Shown in pieces: positions 10,214 to 20,238 of a DNA stretch of 64,000 nucleotides. The translations under genes were made by a program, and so were the position numbers. Origin of the DNA: Fimenecus sp045578245 (GTDB lineage: Bacteria; Bacillota; Clostridia; Oscillospirales; Acutalibacteraceae); contig JAZNJX010000079.1 of the NCBI GenBank assembly GCA_045578245.1, positions 1 to 64,000 of the forward strand, in the 5' to 3' direction. The number at the start of each line of letters is the position of its first letter. Position 1 is the stretch's first letter. The notes under the pieces are model-generated. The model was given only the letters and a program-made list of their open reading frames with translations. It was not told the DNA's origin and ran no database searches.

Positions 10214-11290
10214 ATGGAAAATAATTTTTACGGAAACGGTCAACAAAATGGTTGGCAAACACCTCCACCAAATAGTCCATATGGATACTATAACTATGGT
10301 GCTTACGTAAATAGTGATTTTTATAAGAATTTACAAAAAGCAAAAAGAGAGAAAAAGCTTATTAAAAAAATTGGTACGACTTGTGGCATAGGAGCTTTGT
10401 TGTATCTGGTATTTGCATATAGTTTTTCTTTCGCAGTAGCGATTTTATCAAAGATTATTAAACCGCTTCAGGTAATTTTTTCTGATTTGACGGCAACCCA
10501 TGCATTTGATGCAATAACATCAGTGTTGTCTTTGGGAGTACCTTTCCTTTTGGTATATCTTATATTAAGAAGAAAAAAATTAGTAAAAGCATTACCATAT
10601 GAAAAACCAAAGAATATAGAATCGGCAAAGTATCTCACTATGCTTTCAATTCCTGTTATGGTTTTTTCATCAATAATTGTTAACTATATTTCCGCGATAG
10701 TTCAGACTATCCTTGGTGTGGAATTCAATAGTAATTTATCTGCCACAAAGCTTTCAGGAATCGGAAGCATAATTATAATAATTGTAAGCATGTCAGTTGT
10801 TCCTGCTTTAATGGAAGAATTTGTTGTACGAGGTGTTGTACTACAACCATTACGTAAATTTGGCGACAAATTTGCAATTATCGTATCTGCGCTTTTCTTT
10901 TCTATGTTGCATGGAAATATGTTGCAAATACCATATACTTTCGTGGGTGGACTTATTCTTGGCTACCTTGCAATAAAGACAAAAAGCTTGTGGCCACCGA
11001 TAATTTTACATTTTGTGAATAATTTTTATTCCGTTATCGTTATGATTGTATCCGACAATTTCAGTGATAAAGCTGCAAACTATACAGCTTATGGAATTTG
11101 GGTACTTTTTGCAATATTAGGTGTTGTTGGGTTCATAGGATATATGAAAAATCATGATAAGACACCATTGTTTAAATCAGAAAGTAGCCTCAATACAAAG
11201 GAAAAAATAGTTGCTTTTATTAAAAATGGACCAATGATAGTAGCAATCATTGTTTACTCATTTATGGCAATAAAAAGTATTGCATTTTAA
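10214..11290 (+). CDS. CPBP-family intramembrane metalloprotease
   Basis: A 358-residue polytopic protein with about eight membrane helices. The CPBP (Abi/Rce1-like) motifs are present in order: EEFVVRG (EExxxR), FSMLHGN (FxxxH) and HFVNN (HxxxN), which form the intramembrane zinc site. The first 35 residues are soluble and rich in Asn, Gly, Pro and Tyr. The family processes membrane substrates or protects against bacteriocins; the substrate here is unknown. It follows the LCP gene by 12 bases and tadA starts 2 bases after it, so the three are likely cotranscribed. Confidence 0.88.
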   Translation: MENNFYGNGQQNGWQTPPPNSPYGYYNYGAYVNSDFYKNLQKAKREKKLIKKIGTTCGIGALLYLVFAYSFSFAVAILSKIIKPLQVIFSDLTATHAFDAITSVLSLGVPFLLVYLILRRKKLVKALPYEKPKNIESAKYLTMLSIPVMVFSSIIVNYISAIVQTILGVEFNSNLSATKLSGIGSIIIIIVSMSVVPALMEEFVVRGVVLQPLRKFGDKFAIIVSALFFSMLHGNMLQIPYTFVGGLILGYLAIKTKSLWPPIILHFVNNFYSVIVMIVSDNFSDKAANYTAYGIWVLFAILGVVGFIGYMKNHDKTPLFKSESSLNTKEKIVAFIKNGPMIVAIIVYSFMAIKSIAF

Positions 11291-11292
11291 AT

Positions 11293-11760
11293 ATGGATAA
11301 ATTAGATTTTATGAAGTATGCCCTATCTCTTGCAGAAAAATCTGCAGATGAGGGTGAAGTGCCTGTTGGAGCAATAGTTGTTTGTGATGGTAAAATAGTT
11401 GGTGAGGGCAGAAATCGCAGAGAAGTTGTGAAAAATGCTTTACATCATGCAGAAATCGAAGCTATCAACAACGCTTGTCAGAATCTTGGAGGTTGGCGAC
11501 TCTGGAAATGTGATTTATATGTCACTTTGGAGCCATGTCCTATGTGTGCAGGTGCGATTATTAACTCTAGAATAAAAAATGTGTATTTCGGTGCAACGGA
11601 TGAAAAAAATGGTGCTGTCGTTTCGGCAGCACAGCTTTTTGATATGAATTTTACTCATAAACCTTTGTATGAGGGTGGAATTATGGGAAAAGAATGTGCA
11701 GAAATACTGTCGTCTTTTTTTAAAACACTAAGAAAGCAGAAAGCAGGTGAAGAAAAATGA
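11293..11760 (+). CDS. tadA: tRNA-specific adenosine-34 deaminase TadA
   Basis: Zinc deaminase that converts A34 to inosine in tRNA-Arg(ACG). The 155 residues contain the catalytic HAEIEAI (zinc His and proton-shuttling Glu) and PCPMCAGAI (two zinc Cys), plus the usual GEVPVGAIVV segment near the N-terminus. No clear ribosome site precedes the ATG, which lies 2 bases after the CPBP stop, so coupling is likely. Its stop overlaps the mnmE start (ATGA), pairing two tRNA wobble-modifying enzymes. Confidence 0.95.
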   Translation: MDKLDFMKYALSLAEKSADEGEVPVGAIVVCDGKIVGEGRNRREVVKNALHHAEIEAINNACQNLGGWRLWKCDLYVTLEPCPMCAGAIINSRIKNVYFGATDEKNGAVVSAAQLFDMNFTHKPLYEGGIMGKECAEILSSFFKTLRKQKAGEEK

Positions 11761-13118
11761 GTACGATTGCTGCAATTTCAACAGGTAGAGCACCAGGAGG
11801 AATTGGTGTTATCAGAATTTCTGGTGAAAAAGCCATAGGTGTAGCAGACAAGATTTTTTCTTCATTCAACGGAAAAATGTTATGTGAACTTCCCGGCTAT
11901 TCTGCACTTTATGGAAAAGCTAGTGATGAAAAAGGCAGCATCGATAATGTTGTTGCACTTGTTTTTAAAGCACCTAAAAGTTATACTGGTGAAGATGTTG
12001 TTGAAATTTCTTGTCACGGCGGTCTTTTTGTTACGGATAAAATCTTAAAAGCGGTTTATGATGCCGGGGCAATCCCTGCTGAACCAGGAGAATTCACAAA
12101 AAGAGCTTTTTTAAACGGAAAGATGGACCTTACAAGTGCAGAATCCGTTATGAACATCATTTCTGCGCAGGGTGAGCAAGCTGAAAAAATCGCTTTGGGT
12201 GTTCTTGAAGGAAGACTTTTTAAAGAAATTAAGAAAATAAACGATAAATTAGTTTATGATATGGCTTTGCTTTCTGCATGGGTTGATTATCCTTATGAAG
12301 AAATTGAGGATTTATCCGATAACAACCTTAAAGAACATATCGAAGAAAGCATAAATAGTCTTGAAAAACTTATAAACGACTTTTCAAAGGGACAAATTAT
12401 AATGGAGGGTGTTGATACTGCCATTGTGGGATGTCCCAATGTTGGAAAATCAACACTTATGAATCTACTTTCAGGTACAGAAAAATCCATTGTTACTGAA
12501 ATTGCTGGCACAACAAGGGATATTGTTGAAGATACTGTAAATGTTGGTGGGATAACTCTTCGACTTGCAGATACTGCAGGTGTTCGTGAGACAGAAGATA
12601 TTGTTGAAAGCATTGGCGTTGACAGAGCAGTTAAAAGACTCGAAAATGCAGAGCTTGTTCTTGCAGTTTTTGATGCAACAAGAGATTTGAACGAGGCAGA
12701 TTATCGTCTTATTGAACTCTGCAAAGGGAAAAAAGCAATAGGAATTATAAATAAAACCGATATAGATGAAAACTATCTAAAAGGAAAAATTGAAGATAAT
12801 TTCTCTCAGACAGTTTTTATCTCAGCAAAAACAGGTAGGGGAAAAGAGGAGCTTGCAAAAGCTATTGAGGAGACACTTGGCACAGCAGATTTTGATACAT
12901 CTGCGACAGCAATTGTCAATGACCGTCAATGTGAATGTTGTAAAAAAGCTCTTGATGCATTGAAGGATGCTGACAATGCTCTTATGCTTGGTATGACAAT
13001 GGATGCAGTTACAGTTTGCCTTGATTCTGCTATTGAAAATCTTATGGTTTTAACAGGAGAAAAGGCGACTGAACTTGTTGTTAATGAAATTTTTGCACAG
13101 TTCTGTGTTGGTAAATAA
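11757..13118 (+). CDS. mnmE: tRNA uridine-5-carboxymethylaminomethyl modification GTPase MnmE
   Basis: With MnmG it makes the cmnm5U34 modification at tRNA wobble positions. The 453 residues show the N-terminal folate-binding domain (TIAAISTGRAPGGIGVIR), helical domain, G domain with GCPNVGKST, DTAG and NKTD (about 220-375), and the characteristic C-terminal FCVGK that supplies the active-site Cys. It overlaps tadA by 4 bases. mnmG is not in the window. Length and motifs are complete. Confidence 0.97.
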   Translation: MSTIAAISTGRAPGGIGVIRISGEKAIGVADKIFSSFNGKMLCELPGYSALYGKASDEKGSIDNVVALVFKAPKSYTGEDVVEISCHGGLFVTDKILKAVYDAGAIPAEPGEFTKRAFLNGKMDLTSAESVMNIISAQGEQAEKIALGVLEGRLFKEIKKINDKLVYDMALLSAWVDYPYEEIEDLSDNNLKEHIEESINSLEKLINDFSKGQIIMEGVDTAIVGCPNVGKSTLMNLLSGTEKSIVTEIAGTTRDIVEDTVNVGGITLRLADTAGVRETEDIVESIGVDRAVKRLENAELVLAVFDATRDLNEADYRLIELCKGKKAIGIINKTDIDENYLKGKIEDNFSQTVFISAKTGRGKEELAKAIEETLGTADFDTSATAIVNDRQCECCKKALDALKDADNALMLGMTMDAVTVCLDSAIENLMVLTGEKATELVVNEIFAQFCVGK

Positions 13119-13162
13119 TAGATTAGTTAGTAATTATCTATCTTGAAAAGAGGTTATATAAA

Positions 13163-13978
<816 letters not shown>

Positions 13979-13984
13979 AAAACT

Positions 13985-14010
13985 AAGGACTACCAGTTGG
14001 TAGTCCTTTT
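13985..14010. terminator. Bidirectional terminator between mrp and the AlkD-like gene
   Basis: A 10-bp perfect stem (AAGGACTACC / GGTAGTCCTT) with a 4-base loop has a T run on both strands (CTTTTTA to the right; TTTTTTATT on the minus strand). It serves the convergent genes on either side. Confidence 0.88.
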
Positions 14011-14690
14011 TACTTTATCTTAAGTGTTTTCAGATAATCTTTTTGCTCTTTTGTTATGCGATAACTTTCAATTGCTTTTTGAATTGCTTTATTGTGTATC
14101 CACGTATCAAACTTTTTGTTTTCAATATAGGGAATAACTATTTTCCAACGACAAGCAAGTGCAGTTGCAATATACCAAGCGATTGCCATATTTATATAAT
14201 ACTCGTCGGATTTAATAGTCAAAAGCAATCTTAGATGTTTTTTGTCTAAATTCTTGTTCATAAAGAATTTCATCATTGTTACAACACCAAAACGGACAGT
14301 ATATGTATGATTTGATGCAATCCATTCTTGAATTTTCGTGTACAATTTATCGGGTTGACTTCCCAAAATTTTTGGTGTCATCATATCGCAAGTTGCCCAA
14401 TTATCTACGCATAGAAGAAATTTGTCTAAAGCAGAAATACACTCGTCAAAATCTTCTATTTGCTCTATAAGAAAAGCATGAAGATTATCCTCTTCATAAT
14501 ATTCATGAGGCAGAGTTATTAAAAACTCTGCCTTTAAATCGGTTTTATTTAATTCTTTTGCAAGCTTTCGTAATAAAGGGACTCTTACACCGATTATTTT
14601 GTCTTTACAGACTGTTGGCATAAGTTTAGAATGAAATTCCCTATAATTTAAGTCTTGCAACTCTAAAAGTTTTTCCTGAATGGGTGTCAT
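14010..14690 (-). CDS. DNA alkylation repair protein, AlkD-like
   Basis: About 226 residues resembling the ALK (HEAT-like) repeat glycosylases that remove bulky or cationic alkyl bases. Seen: YREFHSKLMPT near the start, GVRVPLLRKLAKEL, CVDNWATCDMM and RFGVVTMMKFF, which match the family's conserved Trp/Asp and Arg patches. The start is placed at the ATG at 14690, two bases after the stop of the upstream gene; an ATG further upstream (14735) lies inside that gene and would add an unrelated leader. The two genes upstream encode membrane proteins with no obvious repair link. Confidence 0.8.
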   Translation of the reverse strand: MTPIQEKLLELQDLNYREFHSKLMPTVCKDKIIGVRVPLLRKLAKELNKTDLKAEFLITLPHEYYEEDNLHAFLIEQIEDFDECISALDKFLLCVDNWATCDMMTPKILGSQPDKLYTKIQEWIASNHTYTVRFGVVTMMKFFMNKNLDKKHLRLLLTIKSDEYYINMAIAWYIATALACRWKIVIPYIENKKFDTWIHNKAIQKAIESYRITKEQKDYLKTLKIK

Positions 14691-14691
14691 A

Positions 14692-15102
14692 TCAATATAA
14701 TGTCTTTGAAAGTACAAAGCAAGTCCAGAGTGCAATTACAAATAACCCTTCAGCAGGAATTGCAAGTTTTGTGTAAGGACATTTCCAACCCTTATCAACA
14801 CAGAGGAAGATTGTCCTTGTAACAAAAACAGTTGTTGCGAAGAAAAGTCCACCAATCATTGAATAGTAAGGAGTTTCAAGTGCTAACATAAGGAAAAGCA
14901 AGAAACCACCTAAAGCACCGGAAATACCACCATAGTAAACACGAATTTCAGTTTTTCCTGCATTATCAACAGGCTTAATTGAAAAGCTTTCAGCATTCTT
15001 GAGTGGGCTGATAATAAAAACAATTGCCATACCGAAGAAGTATAAAACCAAACCAATGGTAGCTACTGCTGCAGGGATATTTGACATTAAGATTTCTTTC
15101 AT
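14692..15102 (-). CDS. Small four-helix membrane protein, possibly DUF4345-like
   Basis: A 136-residue protein with four predicted membrane helices (about 10-32, 55-75, 80-100 and 113-133). The pattern YYGGISGALGGFLLFL in the second helix recalls DUF4345 proteins, but this is a by-eye resemblance only. The ribosome site AAAGGAG lies 6-7 bases before the ATG. It sits between another membrane gene and the AlkD-like gene on the same strand, with almost no spacing. No function can be assigned. Confidence 0.7.
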   Translation of the reverse strand: MKEILMSNIPAAVATIGLVLYFFGMAIVFIISPLKNAESFSIKPVDNAGKTEIRVYYGGISGALGGFLLFLMLALETPYYSMIGGLFFATTVFVTRTIFLCVDKGWKCPYTKLAIPAEGLFVIALWTCFVLSKTLY

Positions 15103-15114
15103 AAAGTTTCTCCT

Positions 15115-16017
15115 TTACACCTTAACAGGTTTTTTGTTTTCCTTCTTATCAAAGAAAGTTGTAAAATTAATTATAAATAACAAAGCATAGGCAACCCACA
15201 TAGGAAGATTTTCAATAAACGCACTTTTACCGACTGTTACCAAAAGTACAAGCATAAGAGCAAGTACTGCAATAAAGAAGATAGTTGCGATTATGTATTT
15301 CTTATCTTTCTGTTTGCATTTATGGAACAAGAATATGATAACACCTGCTGCACCTAAAAATGCAAATATAAGAGCAGTTGCCCAATGACCTAAACAACGA
15401 GCAGTCATAACAAGGTCAAGACCTGCTGACGGAACATTTACTGTTACAAAGATTGATGCACAACCAAGGGATGTAACAATAACACCAGCCTTTCCTGCAT
15501 AATTGTTTTTTCTGTACATATAAAGAGTGTTTGTAAAGATGGACAAGGAGGCTAAAACACCCCACATCTTGAATTCCCAAGGGTAACGAAGACCTAACAT
15601 GCTTGCAGTAACATCAGTTAAGATATTGCCAAATTGGTGAGGAAAATCCAAGAATCCATACCATGTAATAAAAGCAAAACCTGCAATAAGATTTGCAATA
15701 CAGAAAACGGTTGTACCTTTGCCAAGCTTTTCTGCAAAAAGAATTTTCTTGATGAAAAACGCATACAAGAAAAGAAGAACCGTTGAACAAATTACCCAGA
15801 GCCAATATACTGTGGCATTAGCATATAATGGTTCGTAAAGCATACCATCAAATTTTGCAATAAACTGGTCAGCAGGTAAAAGTATATCTGCATCAGTTGG
15901 AATTATGTATGGATATTGGTCCCAACTCATAACGAAAGACATCCATAATCCATAAACAGCCGCAATAATGCACCACATAACAGTATAAATCTTCATCATT
16001 TTTTTATTATCTGACAT
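15115..16017 (-). CDS. Polytopic membrane protein of unknown function
   Basis: A 300-residue protein with about eight membrane helices and a charged Lys-rich C-terminus (KKENKKPVKV). It starts MSDNKKMMKIY after a strong GGAGGGATT ribosome site; the frame continues 10 codons upstream but without a site. The loop after helix 1 (about 30-65) is the largest extracellular-looking part. No family motif was recognised. It is the first gene of a three-gene minus-strand group ending with the AlkD-like gene. Confidence 0.7.
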   Translation of the reverse strand: MSDNKKMMKIYTVMWCIIAAVYGLWMSFVMSWDQYPYIIPTDADILLPADQFIAKFDGMLYEPLYANATVYWLWVICSTVLLFLYAFFIKKILFAEKLGKGTTVFCIANLIAGFAFITWYGFLDFPHQFGNILTDVTASMLGLRYPWEFKMWGVLASLSIFTNTLYMYRKNNYAGKAGVIVTSLGCASIFVTVNVPSAGLDLVMTARCLGHWATALIFAFLGAAGVIIFLFHKCKQKDKKYIIATIFFIAVLALMLVLLVTVGKSAFIENLPMWVAYALLFIINFTTFFDKKENKKPVKV

Positions 16018-16063
16018 ATCAATCCCTCCATAAAAACATTGTAGCACTAAACAACCATAAAAG

Positions 16064-16094
16064 CAATAAAAAAGACACCTGCACGGGTGTCTTT
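16064..16094 (-). terminator. Terminator at the end of the kinase/RiPP operon
   Basis: On the minus strand a 9-bp stem AAAGACACC / GGTGTCTTT is followed by TTTATTGC. It lies 7 bases after the stop of the HPr-kinase-like gene. Confidence 0.85.
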
Positions 16095-16100
16095 CTTGCT

Positions 16101-16895
16101 CTATTTATTAAAAACAGCTTTTTCAGTAATTTTTACTGCTTCTTCTTCAAGGTTACATTCAAGTAACCAGATAGGTGTTTTTTCAAGTAAAAGATTAAAG
16201 GAATCAAGAAGGTGATGCATACAATTTTCATCCCATCGTGGTAGAAACACGTGAGGGAAAAACAACTGCATAGCTTCAATATTGTTTATTTTTCTAATGG
16301 TGTTTTTATCACTTTGTATAAGAGCAACAATACCTTTTAACTCAGATTTTTGGTTTATTCCATATTCTGATGAACCCTTCCAAGGTGAACCATAGGCATA
16401 AAACTTGTCATTAACAAGACGGACAAAAACCTTATCGCCGTTGACTATTGTTGCATTTCGATACTTTTGCCAAAGCTCAGCCTGAGTAGTTTTGCCAATA
16501 CCTGACGGACCAGTGAAAATAATTCCGTTTCCCTCATAGTCAACATAGGATGCATGAAGAAGTAATGTGTTTAATGAGCAAAGTCTGGAATAAACAGCAG
16601 TCACAACTAATTCGTCACTATATTCACCGTTAATACCTCTACAAACGTTAACATCTGTCCAGTCATCATTTGCAAACATCATAGATGTAGGATTCTCACG
16701 GTTACGGAAGAAATGTTTAGACTCATGAGTAAAGTATTCTACACCATAGGAGAAACTACTCACATCATCAAAGTCGCTGATATTGATTTTTTGAATTGGT
16801 GTAAGACTTTCTGCCGTATAAAAGTCTTGGTACTTTTCTTCTTTCCCTCCGAAAGTAATTTCAAAGGGACAATCGACAAACGAATATTTTCCCAT
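16101..16895 (-). CDS. HPr-kinase/PEPCK-like protein of a RiPP cassette
   Basis: About 264 residues with a P-loop GPSGIGKTTQAEL in the middle, followed by NGDKVF and YGSPWKGSS, the layout of HPr serine kinase/phosphorylase relatives that lack the N-terminal HPrK domain. Homologues in some lasso-peptide clusters phosphorylate the precursor peptide, so peptide phosphorylation is a reasonable guess here. The ATG at 16895 overlaps the TAA of the small upstream gene by one base; an alternative ATG at 16916 lies within that gene and has a ribosome-like AGG only two bases away. Last gene of the operon. Confidence 0.75.
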   Translation of the reverse strand: MGKYSFVDCPFEITFGGKEEKYQDFYTAESLTPIQKINISDFDDVSSFSYGVEYFTHESKHFFRNRENPTSMMFANDDWTDVNVCRGINGEYSDELVVTAVYSRLCSLNTLLLHASYVDYEGNGIIFTGPSGIGKTTQAELWQKYRNATIVNGDKVFVRLVNDKFYAYGSPWKGSSEYGINQKSELKGIVALIQSDKNTIRKINNIEAMQLFFPHVFLPRWDENCMHHLLDSFNLLLEKTPIWLLECNLEEEAVKITEKAVFNK

Positions 16896-17164
16896 TACTG
16901 AATAAGTTGCAAGCATCCTGCCGGTGCACCTAAACTCTGCATTTCCATAAAATATTGGAAGAAGGTTGAGCCATCTGGGACAGAAACAGGTTTATCCGAC
17001 CTTGTATAAAATTCTCTGCACGGAGAAACACTCTGAGAAAATAAGATAGTCATAGCTCCTGAAATTTGGTCTTCGCCCATACCATCGCCACCTGAAGATG
17101 CTATATTTTCATCAAATGCAATAGAATAGAGAAAAGATTCCGGCTTAACATATTCTTTTTTCAT
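16895..17164 (-). CDS. Candidate RiPP precursor peptide (89 aa)
   Basis: Small protein placed directly between a radical SAM/SPASM enzyme and an HPr-kinase-like gene. The N-terminus MKKEYVKPESF resembles the KKxYxxP leader type seen in many clostridial modified peptides; an acidic IAFDEN stretch and a SSGGDGMGED turn follow, then a hydrophobic core with two Cys (residues 49 and 84), many Ser and Phe, and a C-terminal LGAPAGCLQLIQ. The GGGGG ribosome site lies 7 bases before the ATG at 17164; an ATG at 17170 is too close. The precursor role is inferred from size and position only; no cleavage site is evident apart from the GG at about 25-26. Confidence 0.65.
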   Translation of the reverse strand: MKKEYVKPESFLYSIAFDENIASSGGDGMGEDQISGAMTILFSQSVSPCREFYTRSDKPVSVPDGSTFFQYFMEMQSLGAPAGCLQLIQ

Positions 17165-17166
17165 TC

Positions 17167-18219
17167 TCATGCCCCCTTTAATCTCATATAAGCATAATAA
17201 AGTTTCTTTGCTGTGTCACATACTGAACTGGACACTTTCTCTGCACTGCCACTTTCTGCACAAAGCAATCCAGGGCAACGCTGACAAAAATCTATATATT
17301 TACAATCCTTACATTCTTCAGGGGTTTTCAATGCCTCAAGCTTTTCGTTGAGTTGTTTCCAGGCATTTTCAAATCCGTCAGAAATCAGTGAATATGGACC
17401 ATTCATAAAAGCACAAAGCTGTAGATGTCCGTTCCAAGTAAGCCAGGCACTGCTTTTGTAACTTGCACACCAAGCAAAAGGAGTTTTACATTCAGGCAAT
17501 TTATGTTTCTCTAATTGTTCCAAAGTTAATTTATCAACAAATTCATCAAAAAGGAATCTTGATTTTTCAACATTGTTAATGCTTCCTCTTGCAGATTTAA
17601 CTACAGAGACAGTGTGTTGAAAAGGGATTCCCCATTCTCGTGCTGCCTTATACATTTCAGCAATGTCTTCAGCATTTTCTTTGACCATTGTGCCAGAAAG
17701 ATTTACAGGCACTTTGTTTTCTTTTAGAAGTTTAACAGCTTTTTCTATTTTTGTAAAGCCATTATTACAACCACATACTTTATTATATGTTTCGTTACTT
17801 GCGCCATATAGGGTTAATTTCACATAATATGGCATTCCGTATTCTTTAAATTTTTCAATAGCAGATTCGTCTATCAAATAACCATTTGTAAGTATGGAAA
17901 TAAGAAAACCCATCTTGTTAAGCTCTGCATAGATTTCCCAGAAATCAGGCCTTGATAAAGGTTCTCCACCTGTTAAAGTGAGATACAAGGTTCCCATATT
18001 CTTTGCCTGTTGAGCAATATGGAGAATCTGTTCCTTTGTAAGTAATTCACCCTGCTCTTTTGCTTGTTCAGGGGTAAGACGAACATAGCACATAAGACAA
18101 GAGAAATTGCAAAAAGGAGTAATTTCTATTGTCAGTGAGATGGGAATGCGGTTTTCTTTGGCATATTGAGTAACTATATATGGAAAGTTGGACTCAAATG
18201 GTAAACCACAACTAATCAT
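17167..18219 (-). CDS. Radical SAM/SPASM peptide-modifying enzyme
   Basis: A 350-residue enzyme with the radical SAM cluster motif CNFSCLMC (C37, C41, C44), the GGEPL SAM-binding motif, and a C-terminal Cys-rich SPASM domain (CKDCKYIDFCQRCPGLLC and flanking Cys) that would bind auxiliary Fe-S clusters. Such enzymes crosslink or otherwise alter ribosomal peptides (PqqE, sactipeptide and ranthipeptide maturases). Its start overlaps the PqqD-like stop by 4 bases, and its stop is 2 bases from the candidate precursor. Regulation would be from the operon promoter near 24.1 kb. Confidence 0.88.
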   Translation of the reverse strand: MISCGLPFESNFPYIVTQYAKENRIPISLTIEITPFCNFSCLMCYVRLTPEQAKEQGELLTKEQILHIAQQAKNMGTLYLTLTGGEPLSRPDFWEIYAELNKMGFLISILTNGYLIDESAIEKFKEYGMPYYVKLTLYGASNETYNKVCGCNNGFTKIEKAVKLLKENKVPVNLSGTMVKENAEDIAEMYKAAREWGIPFQHTVSVVKSARGSINNVEKSRFLFDEFVDKLTLEQLEKHKLPECKTPFAWCASYKSSAWLTWNGHLQLCAFMNGPYSLISDGFENAWKQLNEKLEALKTPEECKDCKYIDFCQRCPGLLCAESGSAEKVSSSVCDTAKKLYYAYMRLKGA

Positions 18220-18485
18220 TCTTCCATTACTCCTTGTTTAAAAAGACCATCTATAAATTCATCAACATCTGCAGTAGCAGTTTCTCTGTCAATTTCATAT
18301 GTATCCAGTAAAAGATTAACTAAGTTTTCTTTTTCTGTTCCTTTTAAAAGCTCATTCCATAGCAATTCTCCACTTTCACTGAGGGAGATAACACCATGTA
18401 TATCCGATGTGCGTTGACCTATAGGTACAGCAATTGTCTGACTAGCAATTGTTCGTAAAACAAAGCCTGCTTTAATCTTCAACAT
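18216..18485 (-). CDS. PqqD-like peptide-recognition protein (RRE)
   Basis: An 89-residue protein with the PqqD fold pattern: FVLRTIASQTIAVPIG, then LSESGELLWNELLKG, and a C-terminal helix VDEFIDGLFKQGVMEE. PqqD domains bind the leader of a RiPP precursor and present it to the radical SAM enzyme, matching the next gene. The start at 18485 lies within the end of the ABC gene, with AAGGGG about 10 bases upstream; a longer frame begins at 18539 without support. Overlaps on both sides point to coupled translation. Confidence 0.85.
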   Translation of the reverse strand: MLKIKAGFVLRTIASQTIAVPIGQRTSDIHGVISLSESGELLWNELLKGTEKENLVNLLLDTYEIDRETATADVDEFIDGLFKQGVMEE

Positions 18486-20223
18486 CAATGCACATCCCCT
18501 TTTCTTTGTCTTTATATTCTGAGAAACTACCATCTTCACTTATTCTGAATATACGTGAACAGTACTTTAACATGCTTGGACGGTGTGTAGTAATAATGCA
18601 AATCTTATGAGGGTCACTTTCCATAATATTTTCAAGCACCTTGTTTTCTGTATTAACATCAAGAGAAGATGTTGCTTCATCCATAAGAAGAACAGGAGAG
18701 TTTCTCAAAAGTGCTCGTGCAATAGAAATTCTTTGTGCCTGACCTTCGGAGAGATTATAGTTTCGCTCGCCAATTTGTGCATTTAATCCACCGGGTAATT
18801 TAGAAACAAATTGCCATGCACAAGCTTTCTTTAAAACCTCAATTAACTCTTCATCAGTGGCATCAGGCTTAACAAGTCTCAGGTTTTCCGCCACAGTACC
18901 ACAAATAATACTGTTAACCTGTAAAACATAGGAGCAAAGTTTACGGGTACTGATTGTTGCTTGGATTTCCTTACAACCCTCGGCAGAGAATTTAATACTG
19001 CCTTCTGTTGGATGGACAAGACCTAAAATCAAACGGAGCATTGTTGTTTTTCCTTCACCTGAAGCGCCAACAATTGCTATAGTTTCACCTGAAGCAATGT
19101 TAAAACTTGCGTTGCTAATTACATTTTCTTCAGTGTTTTTATATCCAAAGCAGAGATTTTCAGCAGAAATTTTAAGACCTCCGTCAAGAGCCTTTTCCAT
19201 TAATGTTTCTGCTTCTTCGCTATCTTTATCCTCTTCTGCAGTAAGGGTTGAAAGTTCCATAATTCTTCCGGCAGAGGTTGCAATTGAAACTACACTTGGT
19301 CCAAGACCTACAATTGAATTAAAGGAATTTGTAAGAACTCCGGAAAGCTGAATGAACAATGTCATAGTACCAAAGGAAATTGCTCCGTTCCAAAGTTGCC
19401 AAACACCCCAACCATAACAAGCATATGAAACAATTAATCCGATAAGTCCCATACCAAGAGTTGTGAGAATAGAGAATTTCTCGAACTCCAACTTTGCGTT
19501 TCGATATTGATGAAGTAACAAGTTGAATTTTTTTGAAAAATCTTTTGTAACACCGAAAGCCTTAATCATCTGGAGATTTTGTACTACATCGTTACTTTCA
19601 GAAATGATTTCACCCGTTGCGTCACGTAATTTTAAGCCATATTTTCTTATGCTTCTCATCATATAGTTTGAGGTAAGCATAACAACAGGTGCACTTGCAA
19701 TTGCTATTAATGCCATCGTTTTATCATAGTAAAATACAACGGCTGCAGCACCCAAAAATTGTATTGTTCGTGTAATAAATGATGGAAGAATACTAATTAT
19801 ACCAGAGGAAATTTTTGTTACATCACCCTCAAGTCGGTTGATAATATCGCCTGAACGGTAACCGCTTATATCCTCCCAGGAAGTATGAAGAACCTTGTTG
19901 AAAAAATCCAAACGAATTTCCTGATTAACTTTTGTACCAACTCTAACGGTTATTGCAGAGCTGATAGAATTGAATAATAATTGGAAAACGGCAAGACCAA
20001 TTGTCAAAACAGCACTCTTTAAAATCATATCCTTTTTATGACCGATAACCACATCAATCATAATCTTGGCTGCAACACTTGAACCTAATCCCATAAGTAT
20101 GGCAACAACACCTATGATGAGGTATATAAGAATACTCCACCAATACTTACGCATATATCCAAAAAGCCATTTCCATTCATGGAAAATATCTTTAAGGATT
20201 TTTTTATAGTTCTTTTTACTCAT
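18472..20223 (-). CDS. ABC exporter, fused membrane and ATPase domains
   Basis: A 583-residue half-transporter: six membrane helices (about 25-300) followed by a nucleotide-binding domain with Walker A GASGEGKTT, signature LSEGQAQRI, Walker B LLMDEATSSLD and H-loop TTHRP. There is no N-terminal C39 peptidase, so leader cleavage would need another protease. It lies 15 bases after a BY-kinase gene and overlaps the PqqD-like gene, so it is the probable exporter of the modified peptide. The general family also includes lipid and drug exporters. Confidence 0.9.
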   Translation of the reverse strand: MSKKNYKKILKDIFHEWKWLFGYMRKYWWSILIYLIIGVVAILMGLGSSVAAKIMIDVVIGHKKDMILKSAVLTIGLAVFQLLFNSISSAITVRVGTKVNQEIRLDFFNKVLHTSWEDISGYRSGDIINRLEGDVTKISSGIISILPSFITRTIQFLGAAAVVFYYDKTMALIAIASAPVVMLTSNYMMRSIRKYGLKLRDATGEIISESNDVVQNLQMIKAFGVTKDFSKKFNLLLHQYRNAKLEFEKFSILTTLGMGLIGLIVSYACYGWGVWQLWNGAISFGTMTLFIQLSGVLTNSFNSIVGLGPSVVSIATSAGRIMELSTLTAEEDKDSEEAETLMEKALDGGLKISAENLCFGYKNTEENVISNASFNIASGETIAIVGASGEGKTTMLRLILGLVHPTEGSIKFSAEGCKEIQATISTRKLCSYVLQVNSIICGTVAENLRLVKPDATDEELIEVLKKACAWQFVSKLPGGLNAQIGERNYNLSEGQAQRISIARALLRNSPVLLMDEATSSLDVNTENKVLENIMESDPHKICIITTHRPSMLKYCSRIFRISEDGSFSEYKDKEKGMCIDVED

Positions 20224-20238
20224 AACTATAACCAGCTT

